Of a DNA stretch of 64,000 nt, positions 45,479 through 54,585 are shown in pieces. The position numbers were made by a program, and so were the translations under genes. The DNA comes from Longibacter salinarum (lineage in GTDB: Bacteria; Bacteroidota; Rhodothermia; Rhodothermales; Salinibacteraceae). The stretch is from NCBI RefSeq assembly GCF_002554795.1, contig NZ_PDEQ01000009.1:1-64000 (forward strand). The letters are read 5' to 3'. Positions within the stretch are counted from its first letter, which is position 1, and each line of letters begins with the position of its first letter. Below the pieces are notes generated by a model. It worked only from the letters and a program-made list of their open reading frames with translations. It had not been told where the DNA came from and searched no databases.

Positions 45479-45494
45479 TATACTCGTCTAAAGA
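45479..45494 (+). promoter_or_regulatory. Shared upstream motif, copy 1
   Basis: TATACTCGTCTAAAGA lies 238 bp before the start of subtilase 2. It matches 14 of 16 positions with TATATTCGACTAAAGA at 47914-47929, upstream of subtilase 3. It could be a promoter or an activator site. The remaining gap (45495-45731) shows no gene. Confidence 0.4.
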
Positions 45495-45731
45495 CATGAA
45501 TGCATTGCTCGCGGTCCCCCACCATATATTCCGCCGGACGACGACAGTAGTATCACATTTAATGTTCGCCTCATCATCTCTCCCTTATAATTTCAATCCG
45601 CCTTCACTGACGCGCTGTTCGCATGGGCCCCCACGCCCCATCGCCTACTCACGCAACGCGTGCCGACTGCTACATCAACCGCAGTGGGCTGAAGGTATCT
45701 CTCGCTACTTCATTGATGCTTCTCTCTGATT

Positions 45732-47483
45732 ATGATATCTCCCATCAGTACACGCGGGGTGACCTACACCCTGTTATTACTTCTTCTCGTGTTCACCGCG
45801 TGCGATAACGCGTCGCCGGTCGAACCACAGGATTCCTCCGCGAACGTGGAGTCTTCTACGTATAGCAAATCCGCATCCTCTGGCGACGCCATTCCTGGAC
45901 AGTACATTGTCATCTTCAACGATGGCGTCAACCAGCCACGAGCAAAGGCACAATCACTTTCGAAAGCCCATGGTGGTGACATCGGCTTCGTCTACGAGAC
46001 GGCGGTGAAGGGCTTCTCCATTCGTGCATCCGAACAGGCGGCAAACGCTCTCGCCAAGAACCCGAACGTCTCCTACGTGGAGGCGGACCGACGTGTACAC
46101 GCGATCGGTACGCAGAGCCCTGCCACGTGGGGACTTGACCGGTCGGACCAGCGGGACCTCCCGCTTGACGACAGTTACTCGTACAATGCGACGGGAGCAG
46201 GTGTCAATGCGTATATCCTCGATACCGGCATCCGCACCTCACATAACGACTTCGGCGGGCGAGCAACCGTCGGGTTTGACGCCATCGGAGACGGTCAAAA
46301 TGGACAAGACTGCAACGGACACGGCACGCACGTCGCCGGCACTGTAGGTGGCGCAACGTATGGTGTCGCTAAAGACGCGAGCCTGGTTGCAGTGCGCGTC
46401 CTCGATTGTGAGGGTGGCGGCTCGATCAGCGGCGTCATCGCCGGCGTCGACTGGGTGACGGCGAACGCTCAGCAACCGGCCGTGGCCAACATGAGCCTCG
46501 GCGGCGGGACGAGCACGTCGCTCGATGACGCGGTTCGCAACTCCATTTCCTCCGGCGTCCAGTATGCTATCGCTGCTGGAAATGGTGACTTCCTCGGTCG
46601 CGAGCAGGATGCGTGTGACGGCTCCCCGAGCCGCGTCACCGAAGCGATGACCATTAGCGCGACCGACGACACCGACACCAAAGCCTCATTCGCAAATTAC
46701 GGCTCATGCGTCGACTTCTTCGCTCCGGGCGTTGACATTACGTCGGCCTGGATCGGCAGCGACGGGGACACCAATACCATCAGCGGGACATCGATGGCCG
46801 CCCCGCACGCAGCCGGCGCAGCCGCGCTCTACCTCGAGTCGAACTCGTCGGCGAGCCCGACGCAAGTACGCGACGCTCTATACAACGCCACTACCAAAGG
46901 AATCGTCGCCGATGCGAATACCGCGAACAATGACCTCCTCTACACGCTCGACTTTAGCGGCGACGGCGGAGGCGATGACGGAACCTCGAATGCGGCACCG
47001 ACAGCAGACTTCAGCGCGTCCACGGATGGCCTGACGGCATCCTTCTCGGATCTCTCCAGCGATAGCGATGGATCGATTAGCAGCTGGAGCTGGGACTTCG
47101 GCGACGGGTCGACCTCGACGGCACAAAACCCATCGCATACCTACGGCGCATCGGGCGACTACAGCGTCACGCTCACCGTAACCGATGATGACGGCGCGAC
47201 CGACTCGGCCTCACAGACCGTGAGCGTGTCGGACGGCACGACGGAGATTACGCTCTCGTCTAGCGGGTTCAAAAACCGCGGACGTCATCAGATCGAGCTG
47301 ACGTGGAGCGGTGCATCCTCGGCCGACGTGGACGTCTACCGTAACGGTTCGCTGATTACAACGACCGCCAATGACGGCTCGTTCGTGGACTCGACAAATA
47401 ACCGAGGCGGTGGATCGTACACACACACCGTGTGCGAAGCGGGCACAAATACCTGCTCGAACACGACAACGACGACGTTCTAA
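45732..47483 (+). CDS. Subtilisin-like serine protease lipoprotein 2 with PKD domain
   Basis: A 583-aa secreted S8 protease. Lipobox VFTAC (Cys24), then an Asn/Ser-rich spacer and I9 propeptide (about 55-122: [12 protein letters not shown] to VSYVEADRR). The proteinase-K-like catalytic domain has Asp164 (ILDTG), His197 (NGHGTH) and Ser354 (SGTSMAAPH). A PKD domain follows (about 420-500, with WSWDFGDGS and [15 protein letters not shown]). The last 80 residues form a fibronectin-like sandwich (from [27 protein letters not shown]) with two cysteines near the C-terminus. PKD domains of secreted proteases bind polymers such as collagen or chitin. Start ATG 45732 is clear. Own terminator downstream. 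Confidence 0.93.
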   Translation: MISPISTRGVTYTLLLLLLVFTACDNASPVEPQDSSANVESSTYSKSASSGDAIPGQYIVIFNDGVNQPRAKAQSLSKAHGGDIGFVYETAVKGFSIRASEQAANALAKNPNVSYVEADRRVHAIGTQSPATWGLDRSDQRDLPLDDSYSYNATGAGVNAYILDTGIRTSHNDFGGRATVGFDAIGDGQNGQDCNGHGTHVAGTVGGATYGVAKDASLVAVRVLDCEGGGSISGVIAGVDWVTANAQQPAVANMSLGGGTSTSLDDAVRNSISSGVQYAIAAGNGDFLGREQDACDGSPSRVTEAMTISATDDTDTKASFANYGSCVDFFAPGVDITSAWIGSDGDTNTISGTSMAAPHAAGAAALYLESNSSASPTQVRDALYNATTKGIVADANTANNDLLYTLDFSGDGGGDDGTSNAAPTADFSASTDGLTASFSDLSSDSDGSISSWSWDFGDGSTSTAQNPSHTYGASGDYSVTLTVTDDDGATDSASQTVSVSDGTTEITLSSSGFKNRGRHQIELTWSGASSADVDVYRNGSLITTTANDGSFVDSTNNRGGGSYTHTVCEAGTNTCSNTTTTTF

Positions 47484-47560
47484 TCGGGGACCTCACGTGC
47501 CTGCTGGCTCGCCGTCTTGTCGATGCGTGCCGCATGTACATCCTTGATACGCCCCGTTTC

Positions 47561-47595
47561 GGCGGCGGTCTTCCTTCGAAGGCCGCCGCTTTTTC
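47561..47595 (+). terminator. Rho-independent terminator after subtilase 2
   Basis: GGCGGCGGTC (47561-47570) pairs with GGCCGCCGCT (47581-47590), with G-T wobbles at the ends and an inner TTC/GAA, followed by TTTTT. Confidence 0.85.
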
Positions 47596-47913
47596 TATGT
47601 GCCAGATAACGACTCACGTCGAATCTGAGTTTTTGTACACAACCCGATGCCCGTTTGTTGATCCCACGAACATGATAGATACGTGGATCACGCGTGCACC
47701 CCGACATTCGGATAGACGCAAATGGTAATAATTTCTGAACCGAAAGCTCCAGCATGAGACGCTGGCAGAGCGGAATCAGAGGCCGATTCGACGTTTCGCA
47801 TCAATGAACCCGGCGAAGCATGACATAAGTCAATTTTACTCAAACGGTATCTTTTCACGTAAATAATACCCACCCCGCCTAAAGCCAGACCTAAGGTTCC
47901 CGTCACGTCTGTG

Positions 47914-47929
47914 TATATTCGACTAAAGA
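47914..47929 (+). promoter_or_regulatory. Shared upstream motif, copy 2
   Basis: TATATTCGACTAAAGA lies 162 bp before the start of subtilase 3. See the copy at 45479. The region 47596-48090 otherwise holds no gene and is AT-rich. Confidence 0.4.
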
Positions 47930-48090
47930 TAAAGTTTTGGTTTCGTAACTATGACCGATCCGTTAAGATTGTTAGTGCTTTCGAGGAAATAAGAGCGGGG
48001 CTGACTCATCCATTGGCTTTAGGCAAATGAGCCTAGTGAGGCCTGCGCTTATTTCCGGACACGCGATGCTAATCATTTTCTTCCCTCTGT

Positions 48091-49716
48091 ATGAAATTTG
48101 CTTCCGCACTACGGCGCGGTCTCGCCTTGAGCGTGATGGCGCTGCTGCTATTCACAACGGCGTGCGACTCGCCGTCACCCACTGCTACTTCCGAATCGCA
48201 AAAACCGAATGTAGAGTCTTCGCTCTCCAAGGAGGCCCCAGCTGACAAACCCGGTGCAACGGAGCTTCCGGGCGAAGAAACGTCTGAGCCGATTCCCGGC
48301 CAGTACATCGTCGTCCTGAAAGACGGTGCCGTTGCAGCCAAGAGTGATGCTGCCGTTCGCTCGGTCGCAACCTCGCTTCTCGGCAAGTCGGCGGACCTGC
48401 AGTACACGTACACCACCGCCCTTCAGGGATTCACCGCGGCGGGCGTGTCGGAGAAACAGGCTGATATGCTGTCCTCCGACTCGCGCGTCAAGTTCGTTGA
48501 GCAGGACCGTACGGTGCATGCCTACGCCACGCAGTCCGGCGCCACATGGGGCTTGGACCGAGTGGATGCACGCTCCGGCACGGATGGCGACTACAACTAC
48601 ACGGCTACCGGTGCTGGCGTGAACGCCTACATCATCGATACCGGCATCCTGCCGACGCATAACGACTTTAGCGATGCGTCGACGTTCTATGATGCCTTTA
48701 ATGACGGCCAGAATGGCGTCGACTGCAACGGACACGGCACCCACGTCGCCGGTACGGTTGGTGGCACCGAGTACGGCGTTGCAAAAGACGCTTCGCTCTA
48801 CGGCGTCCGCGTGCTGGACTGCTCCGGCGGTGGTACGCTCTCGAGCGTGACCAACGGTGTCGACTACGTAGCGCAGAACCACACGAAGCCGGCCGTGGCC
48901 AACATGAGCCTCGGCGGTGGCGCCAGCTCCTCGATCGATAACGCCGTGCAGGGCCTGATCAATGCGGGCGTGACGACGGTCGTGGCTGCCGGTAACTCCG
49001 ACACCGACGCCTGCAACCAGTCGCCTGCCCGCCTGGCAGATGCGATCACGGTTGGTTCCACGACATCGTCGGATTCACGCTCCTCGTTCTCGAACTACGG
49101 TTCGTGCGTTGACATCTTCGCTCCGGGCTCGAACATCACCTCGGCCTGGTACACGAGCGACAGCGCAACGAACACGATCTCGGGTACGTCGATGGCCTCA
49201 CCTCACGTTGCAGGTGGCGCCGCACTCTACCTCGAGAATAACCCGGGTGCGTCTCCTTCGCAGGTTGCCAATGCACTGACCAGCACGGCAACGCAGGGTG
49301 CGATTTCGGGCGTAAATGGTTCGCCGAACCTGCTGCTCTACTCGCTGCTCACCGGTGACGGTGGCGACGGCGGAGACGGTGGTGACGATGGCGGCGACGA
49401 TGGCGGTAGCGGTGATGCACCATGCACCAGCTGCGACATCTACAGCGGCACGCTCAGCGGGAGTGGCGACAACGACATCCAGCCCGACGGCACGTACTAC
49501 GCCGGCGATGGAGTCGAAAACGGCTACCTCCGCTCCAGCAACGGTGACTTCGACCTCTACCTCTACAAGTGGAATGGGTACAGCTGGTCGCAGGTCGCAA
49601 GCTCGACGTCCACGGATTCCAACGAGGACATCGAGTACAGCGGTAGCTCCGGCTACTTCTACTGGGAGATCTACTCCTACAGCGGCAGCGGATCGTACGA
49701 CTTCTACCTCGACTAG
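48091..49716 (+). CDS. Subtilisin-like serine protease lipoprotein 3
   Basis: A 541-aa S8 protease. Lipobox TTAC (Cys25), I9 propeptide (about 68-140: IPGQYIVVLKDG to VKFVEQDR), catalytic domain with Asp183 (IIDTG), His215 (NGHGTH) and Ser367 (SGTSMASPH). A Gly/Asp linker (about 425-445) carries nine or more GGD-type steps. The C-terminal beta domain (about 450-541, Tyr/Ser/Trp-rich, CTSC near its start) looks like a pre-peptidase C-terminal (PPC) domain and probably serves surface retention or substrate binding. It shares its signal-propeptide architecture and an ANVESS/NVESS spacer motif with subtilase 2, so the set arose by local duplication. Confidence 0.93.
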   Translation: MKFASALRRGLALSVMALLLFTTACDSPSPTATSESQKPNVESSLSKEAPADKPGATELPGEETSEPIPGQYIVVLKDGAVAAKSDAAVRSVATSLLGKSADLQYTYTTALQGFTAAGVSEKQADMLSSDSRVKFVEQDRTVHAYATQSGATWGLDRVDARSGTDGDYNYTATGAGVNAYIIDTGILPTHNDFSDASTFYDAFNDGQNGVDCNGHGTHVAGTVGGTEYGVAKDASLYGVRVLDCSGGGTLSSVTNGVDYVAQNHTKPAVANMSLGGGASSSIDNAVQGLINAGVTTVVAAGNSDTDACNQSPARLADAITVGSTTSSDSRSSFSNYGSCVDIFAPGSNITSAWYTSDSATNTISGTSMASPHVAGGAALYLENNPGASPSQVANALTSTATQGAISGVNGSPNLLLYSLLTGDGGDGGDGGDDGGDDGGSGDAPCTSCDIYSGTLSGSGDNDIQPDGTYYAGDGVENGYLRSSNGDFDLYLYKWNGYSWSQVASSTSTDSNEDIEYSGSSGYFYWEIYSYSGSGSYDFYLD

Positions 49717-49781
49717 AGGTCCACGATCGTTGACGCTCATCCACCGGATCTCGTAAGAGAGCGGTTGATGACAAAAACGAG

Positions 49782-49816
49782 GCGGCTCGTCCCTTCGAAG
49801 GGCGAGCCGCTTTTTT
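49782..49816 (+). terminator. Rho-independent terminator after subtilase 3
   Basis: GCGGCTCG (49782-49789) pairs with CGAGCCGC (49803-49810), with an inner CCCTT/AAGGG pairing, followed by six T residues. Confidence 0.92.
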
Positions 49817-50355
49817 ATTATACCAACACACCCAAACGTCAAACGCCGGACACCCTCGAGGGGCATCCGGCGCAGACGGCAAGCAGTGAGTGAAGGTGGG
49901 GACTAGTGGCGCAGTTGACAGGGCTTGATTCTGCCTGCGCCTGTTTGTGATGAACGTATTATAAACGTATAACGCAGAAACGATAAAGTAAACCCCTCCT
50001 CGCGACCGACGCCGATGTATAAAGATCCTCACGATCGGTGCCTACCGTCCGACGGATGGTTCTTCGCCCTCCAGGTGCCGTCACAGCACCGGGTATGATC
50101 GAACAGCGACCACCACGTCCCCTATGCCGGCGCTATCGATCCGAGTCCGCGCGGCAGCGACAGAACGACCCACCTTCTCTCTGTCCACGGCCTCGATCTT
50201 CCGCAGCCCTGCGTTTACCGAGGCGTTCGAACGGTCCCTGCGTGCCCGCGACATACAGAACGGGCCAATGACTCTCTCGAATCACCGGCCCGCAGTAAGT
50301 ACCGCAGGTGATGGGCCTGACCCGTTCACCCACCGCACCCTGAATGTCGGCGATT
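49817..50355. other. Gene-free region between subtilase 3 and amylase
   Basis: About 540 bp between convergent genes. Open frames here have no recognisable protein character. Nothing else could be supported. Confidence 0.5.
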
Positions 50356-51819
50356 TTAGTAACCATTCGGGGCATAGACGGCATATCCACGCGGCGGTGC
50401 CCACAGGTCGACGTTTCCGCTACCGTCCGTCCATTTATCCTGCGGCTGCGATCCGCCATTCCAGGCATAAGCGTGCAGCTGTGTGTTCGCCCACTTCGTA
50501 TTGATGGTCACGCCCTTCCAGCTGTCCGGGTTGTCGTTCAAGACGAGCACAAGGCCCGGATCGCCGTTCCGCTGAATGATGTAGAGGTCCGGCGCAGAAT
50601 GGAGCAGCGACGTGGAGCCGGCCGCGAGGTTCTGGTATACCCACACGAGCTGTTTGATACCGGTGGCCGAATTCCGCTGGGCGAGGTTGTAGTTGAAGTA
50701 GTCTTTCCAGAAAACTGTCGGCAGCCCCTCATGCGTCAGGATGACCGAATACGCCATCATTTTGTCCGTGAGGATCGGCGCGTCCTTGTCGGTGTCGTGG
50801 TTGGACACGAAGGTAACGGTATTGAACGGGTGATCCCAGAGCAATCCCGCGCCCCATAGATTCCGAAGGTCGTAGCCGCCGCTCGTGTTGTTGGCCATAT
50901 CCTTCAGTGCAAAATGCAGCGGAAAGTCGAAGGCGCTCGCCGAGTAGTTGATGTCGTTCAGCCACTGACTGAGCTTCGACTTGTTGCCGTCGTAGTACTC
51001 ACCGACACCGAACCCGCCGACGGCCCCCTGAAGTTGCTCGATATACTGCGGATTGATGCCCTTGACGAAGTCATAGCGCCACCCGTCGTATCCGAGTGAG
51101 TCGAGGAACTGCTGGTAGTCCTCCACCTCATCATACGTCGCGGGATTCGCGTGGGCGAGGTCCGGAAAGCCTGCGAACGTTCCTGCATCCGCCTGTTCGA
51201 ATGTCGAGGGATGAAAGTTGTCGTAGTTGAACTGAATGCGGCCGCTCTTCGGGCGAAACTTCGTGTACGTGTCGGTCCCGGTATTCGGGTTGTACTCGAG
51301 CTGTCCGCCGGACATGTGATTCACCACGATGTCGGCGATCACGTCCATGTTGTTGCTGTGAGCCGTGCTGATGAGCGACTCGAGTTCCTGCCGGCTGCCA
51401 AACCAAGTTTCAGTTCCCATCTTCTGATTATACTCGCCGAGGTCGTAGTAATCGTACGGGTCGTAGCCCATGGACGGGTCGTTCTGCGCTTTCGATGCCG
51501 GCGGCAGCCAGATCTCCGTGAAGCCGTCGCTGGCAAGGGTCGGAATCTTGCCGCTCACGAAATCCCACCATTCGCCGCTTCCGGACTCCTGGGGCGAGTC
51601 CCAGTAGAATCCCTGCATGAGAACGCGCGGCTCGTCGCTCGTGGCCGACGTTATAGGATCCGCAGAGGACGCGGAGGTGCTATCCGGCGCGGTGAGTTGG
51701 CCGTTGTCGCAGCCAGCGAACAGGCCGACGGCCGTCGACAGGAAGAGCGCGAGACCGAGCGTAAGAAGTCGCCGGACCACAGAACCAGGTGGCGAAGGAG
51801 AAGAGGAGGTAATTGACAT
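50356..51819 (-). CDS. GH13 alpha-amylase lipoprotein
   Basis: A surface-anchored starch-hydrolysing enzyme (487 aa). Signal peptide with lipobox LFAGC (Cys about 37), then a Ser/Thr linker. The GH13 barrel opens with VLMQGFYWD. The four conserved regions are DIVVNH (region I, about 163-168), GWRYDFVKG with nucleophile Asp250, GVGEYYDG with acid/base Glu274, and FVSNHD with Asp342. The C-terminal beta domain ends with VDLWAPPRGYAVYAPNGY. The layout resembles plant and GH13_6/7 type alpha-amylases. ATG at 51819 starts the signal peptide; a longer frame begins at 51936. It is alone on the minus strand and next to three surface proteases, consistent with polymer degradation. Confidence 0.93.
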   Translation of the reverse strand: MSITSSSPSPPGSVVRRLLTLGLALFLSTAVGLFAGCDNGQLTAPDSTSASSADPITSATSDEPRVLMQGFYWDSPQESGSGEWWDFVSGKIPTLASDGFTEIWLPPASKAQNDPSMGYDPYDYYDLGEYNQKMGTETWFGSRQELESLISTAHSNNMDVIADIVVNHMSGGQLEYNPNTGTDTYTKFRPKSGRIQFNYDNFHPSTFEQADAGTFAGFPDLAHANPATYDEVEDYQQFLDSLGYDGWRYDFVKGINPQYIEQLQGAVGGFGVGEYYDGNKSKLSQWLNDINYSASAFDFPLHFALKDMANNTSGGYDLRNLWGAGLLWDHPFNTVTFVSNHDTDKDAPILTDKMMAYSVILTHEGLPTVFWKDYFNYNLAQRNSATGIKQLVWVYQNLAAGSTSLLHSAPDLYIIQRNGDPGLVLVLNDNPDSWKGVTINTKWANTQLHAYAWNGGSQPQDKWTDGSGNVDLWAPPRGYAVYAPNGY

Positions 51820-52057
51820 AGCCAAATGAGATTGAGGACACAAATCGAATCCAGGATGGATATCTCCTCCTATCTTGCAGGTCCGGTCTGCATCGGAAAC
51901 ACCGTTCCCGGACTCGTTTTCACCACCTAAATGCATGAATGTTCTAAATTTACATACATCAAAACATCGTCGATATTATTTACCCATGGAGAGCATATTT
52001 AGCGGAAAACAACGGTTCTTGTACGCGAGACCGTCCCGAACCTCGCGACAAACAAAA

Positions 52058-52091
52058 CCGCCTCCCCCGGCATGGTGACCAGAGGAGGCGG
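52058..52091 (-). terminator. Rho-independent terminator of glnA
   Basis: CCGCCTCC (52058-52065) pairs with GGAGGCGG (52084-52091). On the minus strand TTTTGTTTG follows. It serves the glnA gene whose stop is at 52132. Confidence 0.85.
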
Positions 52092-52092
52092 A

Positions 52093-52114
52093 CCTAACAC
52101 GTTAACGCGTTAGG
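52093..52114. repeat. 22-bp near-perfect palindrome after glnA
   Basis: CCTAAC-n-C-GTTAAC-G-n-GTTAGG with one mismatched pair, lying between the glnA stop and its terminator hairpin. Its CGTTAGG half resembles the heptad unit at 55585-55635. Possible protein-binding site. Confidence 0.45.
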
Positions 52115-52131
52115 AATGGGTAAGCGAGAGC

Positions 52132-53472
52132 CTAGAACGTCTCCAGGTACTGATCCAGCTCCCACTGCGAGACGGACGCGAGGAATTCCGTGTACTCGTG
52201 CGTCTTCGCCTCGGTGAACTTGCTGGCGATGTGCGGCCCGAGGGCGTCGAGAATAACCTCGTCCTCGTTGAGCGCTTTGATCGCCTGGCCGAGCGTTCCC
52301 GGAAGCGTCTCGATGCCGCGCTCGATGCGGTCCTCCTCGGTGAAGTCGTAGATGTTTTCGCGCACGGGTCCCGGGCACTCGAGCTCTTTCTCGATGCCGT
52401 CGAGTCCGGCGTGCAGCATCACCGCCAGGGCGAGATAAGGGTTGCAGGACGGGTCCGGCGAGCGGAGTTCGATGCGGGACGCGTTTGGTCCGCGGGCGGC
52501 TGGCTTGCGCACGAGGGCGGAGCGGTTCACGTCGCTCCACGCCACGTAGATCGGCGCTTCGTACCCCGGCACGAGGCGCTTGTAGGAGTTGACCGTCGGG
52601 TTGCAGATCGCCGTGATGGCGGGCGCGTGCTCCAGAACCCCCGCGAGGAACTGATAGGCCGTCTCACTGAGGCCGAACTCATCTTCCTCTTCGTGAAAGG
52701 CATTGCCATCGTCTCCGAAGAGCGAGATGTGGGTGTGCATCCCCGACCCGTTGATGCCGGAAATCGGCTTCGGCATAAAGGTCGCGTGCACCCCGTGCAG
52801 TTCGGCGACGGCGCGGACGACCGAACGGAAGGTCGCGATGTTGTCCGCCGTGGTGAGCGCGTCGGCGTACTTGAAGTCGATCTCGTGCTGCCCCGGCGCG
52901 ACCTCGTGGTGAGAAGCCTCCACCTCGAAGCCCATCGACTCGAGCATGTAGATGATCTCGGCGCGGATCTCCTGCGCGAGGTCTTTCGGCCCCAGGTCGA
53001 AGTAGCCGCCGTGGTCGTGCGTTTCGGTCGTCGCGCGGCCTTTTTCATCCTTCTCGAAGACGAAGAATTCCGGCTCCGGGCCCGCATTCATGTCGTAGCC
53101 CATGTCCTTCGCTCGTGCGATGGCGCGCTTCAGCACGTACCGCGGGTCGCCCTTAAACGGCTCGCCGGTCGTCGTATTGATCACGTCGCAGATCAGTCGG
53201 GCCGACACGGTTGAATCCTCGCGGCGGCTTCGCCAGGGCAGGATGGCGAAGGTGTCCGGGTCCGGGTTGAGGCGCATGTCCGACTCCTGAATGCGGACAA
53301 AGCCCTCGATCGACGAACCGTCAAAATAAATCCCGTCCTCGAACGCTTTCGCGGCTTGGTGCGCTGGGATCGACACGTTCTTGACGGTGCCGAGGATGTC
53401 GGTGAACTGCAGTCGCAGAAAGTCAACGCCTTCCTCCTGAATCAGAGAAAGGATTTTGTCTTTGCTTGGCAT
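52132..53472 (-). CDS. glnA: Glutamine synthetase type I (GSI-alpha)
   Basis: A dodecameric cytosolic enzyme (446 aa) making glutamine from glutamate, ammonia and ATP. The opening DGSSIEGF, the Glu-rich active site [14 protein letters not shown] site SGMHTHIS (about 252) and substrate loop [21 protein letters not shown] are all intact. The length (446) and the lack of the tyrosine-adenylylation loop (NLY) place it in the alpha (Bacillus/archaeal-type) group, which is not controlled by GlnE adenylylation. It directly follows an Lrp/AsnC regulator gene (61 bp, same strand), which probably controls it. A hairpin terminator and a palindrome lie downstream. Confidence 0.96.
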   Translation of the reverse strand: MPSKDKILSLIQEEGVDFLRLQFTDILGTVKNVSIPAHQAAKAFEDGIYFDGSSIEGFVRIQESDMRLNPDPDTFAILPWRSRREDSTVSARLICDVINTTTGEPFKGDPRYVLKRAIARAKDMGYDMNAGPEPEFFVFEKDEKGRATTETHDHGGYFDLGPKDLAQEIRAEIIYMLESMGFEVEASHHEVAPGQHEIDFKYADALTTADNIATFRSVVRAVAELHGVHATFMPKPISGINGSGMHTHISLFGDDGNAFHEEEDEFGLSETAYQFLAGVLEHAPAITAICNPTVNSYKRLVPGYEAPIYVAWSDVNRSALVRKPAARGPNASRIELRSPDPSCNPYLALAVMLHAGLDGIEKELECPGPVRENIYDFTEEDRIERGIETLPGTLGQAIKALNEDEVILDALGPHIASKFTEAKTHEYTEFLASVSQWELDQYLETF

Positions 53473-53533
53473 GAACGGTTATTCGTTCGGTGTTTGTAGC
53501 GGTGAAAGGGATGCAGCCGTGCGGTGGCCAGAG

Positions 53534-54028
53534 TTACGCGTCGTCCTCGTCGTATTCGAACAGATCCATCGGCTCGGTGGGCAGCGCGCGGGTTTCCTTG
53601 AAGGTGCTCAGCACAATGCTGGTGCTGGTGCTGCTGACACCCGAAATTCCCTGAACGCGCGAGAGGAAGCGCTCGAGTGTCGTGGTGTTCTTCGTGCGCA
53701 CCTTCATGACATGCGATCCGTCTCCCGTGATGGAATGCAACTCCAGGACCTCGTCCATCGAGGAGGCCTGCTCGACGAACGCGGGATAATGTTCGGACCC
53801 ATCAACGGACACACGGATGATCGCCGTGATATCGAAATGCAGACGCTTCGGGTCGACCACGGCGTGATAGCTCTCAAGCACGCCTCGATCTTCGAGCTTG
53901 CGCATCCGCTCGCTAACGGCGGAAACCGATAACCCTACCACCTCGGCAACGGCACTGCGCTTCATCCGGCCGCGCTCCTGTAGGAGTTCAAGAATGGTTG
54001 CGTCAATCTCGTCGATACGATTTGCCAC
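53534..54028 (-). CDS. Lrp/AsnC family transcriptional regulator
   Basis: A 164-aa regulator: N-terminal winged helix (about 1-55: IDATILELLQERGRMKRSAVAEVVGLSVSAVSERMRKLEDRGVL) and a C-terminal RAM ligand-binding domain (about 65-145: IIRVSVDG, GDGSHVMKV and RVQGISGVSSTSTSIVL). It ends in an acidic tail. Members bind amino acids and act as octamers. It lies 61 bp upstream of glnA on the same strand, so probably lrp-glnA is one transcript and the protein controls nitrogen genes according to an amino acid such as glutamine. The start is GTG at 54028; no ATG exists before the DNA-binding domain. Confidence 0.93.
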   Translation of the reverse strand: MANRIDEIDATILELLQERGRMKRSAVAEVVGLSVSAVSERMRKLEDRGVLESYHAVVDPKRLHFDITAIIRVSVDGSEHYPAFVEQASSMDEVLELHSITGDGSHVMKVRTKNTTTLERFLSRVQGISGVSSTSTSIVLSTFKETRALPTEPMDLFEYDEDDA

Positions 54029-54475
54029 GTGGTACCCTGACCTTTAATTATTTTGGCACGACCCGAATATACATCGCCAATCTTTGCCTTTTCAAGGATA
54101 AGGCACAAATATTTTTGTAATTGAGATGAAACCTCTGGGTTATCGATCGTGAATTGGGGATATAGGATTGGGAAATCGCCAAACCCCTCATCGATTTGTC
54201 TTGCGCCCGGATGCGCGGCGACCCTGAATGGGCGGGGCGGTGCCTGGTTTGGCACATGGCGGTGCCGGGGCGGACGCATTGCGATGCGCCCGCTACTGGC
54301 GGTATCCGCTGTCTCCTATGATCTGTGCCCACATCCCTCACACCCCATACCTCCTCGCTCGCAAGCCGCCTTTCCCTGAATCTTCGGAAGCGGTTCCGAA
54401 CGCAGGGATGCTTTTCTCGTACGTATCATATTGACATAGACTTCGGCAGGACTGCGCAAACCGGCGTCCCAATCT
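54029..54475. other. Upstream region of lrp-glnA with heptad repeat
   Basis: A gene-free region. AT-rich DNA at 54050-54130 is the likely lrp promoter, with an imperfect inverted repeat around 54084-54110 (TTTGCCTT...AAGGCnCAAA) suited to Lrp-type autoregulation. Four heptad units (GAATTGG, GGATATA, GGATTGG, GAAATCG) lie at 54151-54178. Confidence 0.5.
54151..54178. repeat. Heptad tandem repeat (GGATTGG), four units
   Basis: Four consecutive 7-bp units of the same GGATTGG kind as the cluster at 41908-41963, located between lrp and tdh. Confidence 0.6.
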
Positions 54476-54544
54476 GGCGGTTGCAGACCTGCTGTGCCCA
54501 ACCGCCTCGATGGCCGATCTGTCGGCCGGTCGCTCGACCGAGCG
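54476..54544 (+). ncRNA. Structured leader upstream of tdh-kbl
   Basis: Hairpin A: GGCGGTTG (54476-54483) with CAACCGCC (54499-54506) and an inner CAG/CTG. Hairpin B: GGCCGA (54512-54517) with TCGGCC (54522-54527) over a TCTG loop. Then GGTCG/CGACC (528-532/535-539) competes with CGCTCG/CGAGCG (531-536/539-544). A TATCAT-like -10 sits near 54424. It suggests a leader RNA ending about 40 nt before the tdh ATG; known riboswitch classes were not recognised. Confidence 0.4.
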
Positions 54545-54585
54545 CAGACTGATTTTCGTTGTCCTCCTTATTGACTCCCGTCGCC

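Noticed and set aside
52198-53214. A 338-codon open frame antisense to glnA
   Set aside because: Shadow frame: rich in Arg, Val, Glu and Asp, no recognisable motif, and glnA is certain on the other strand.
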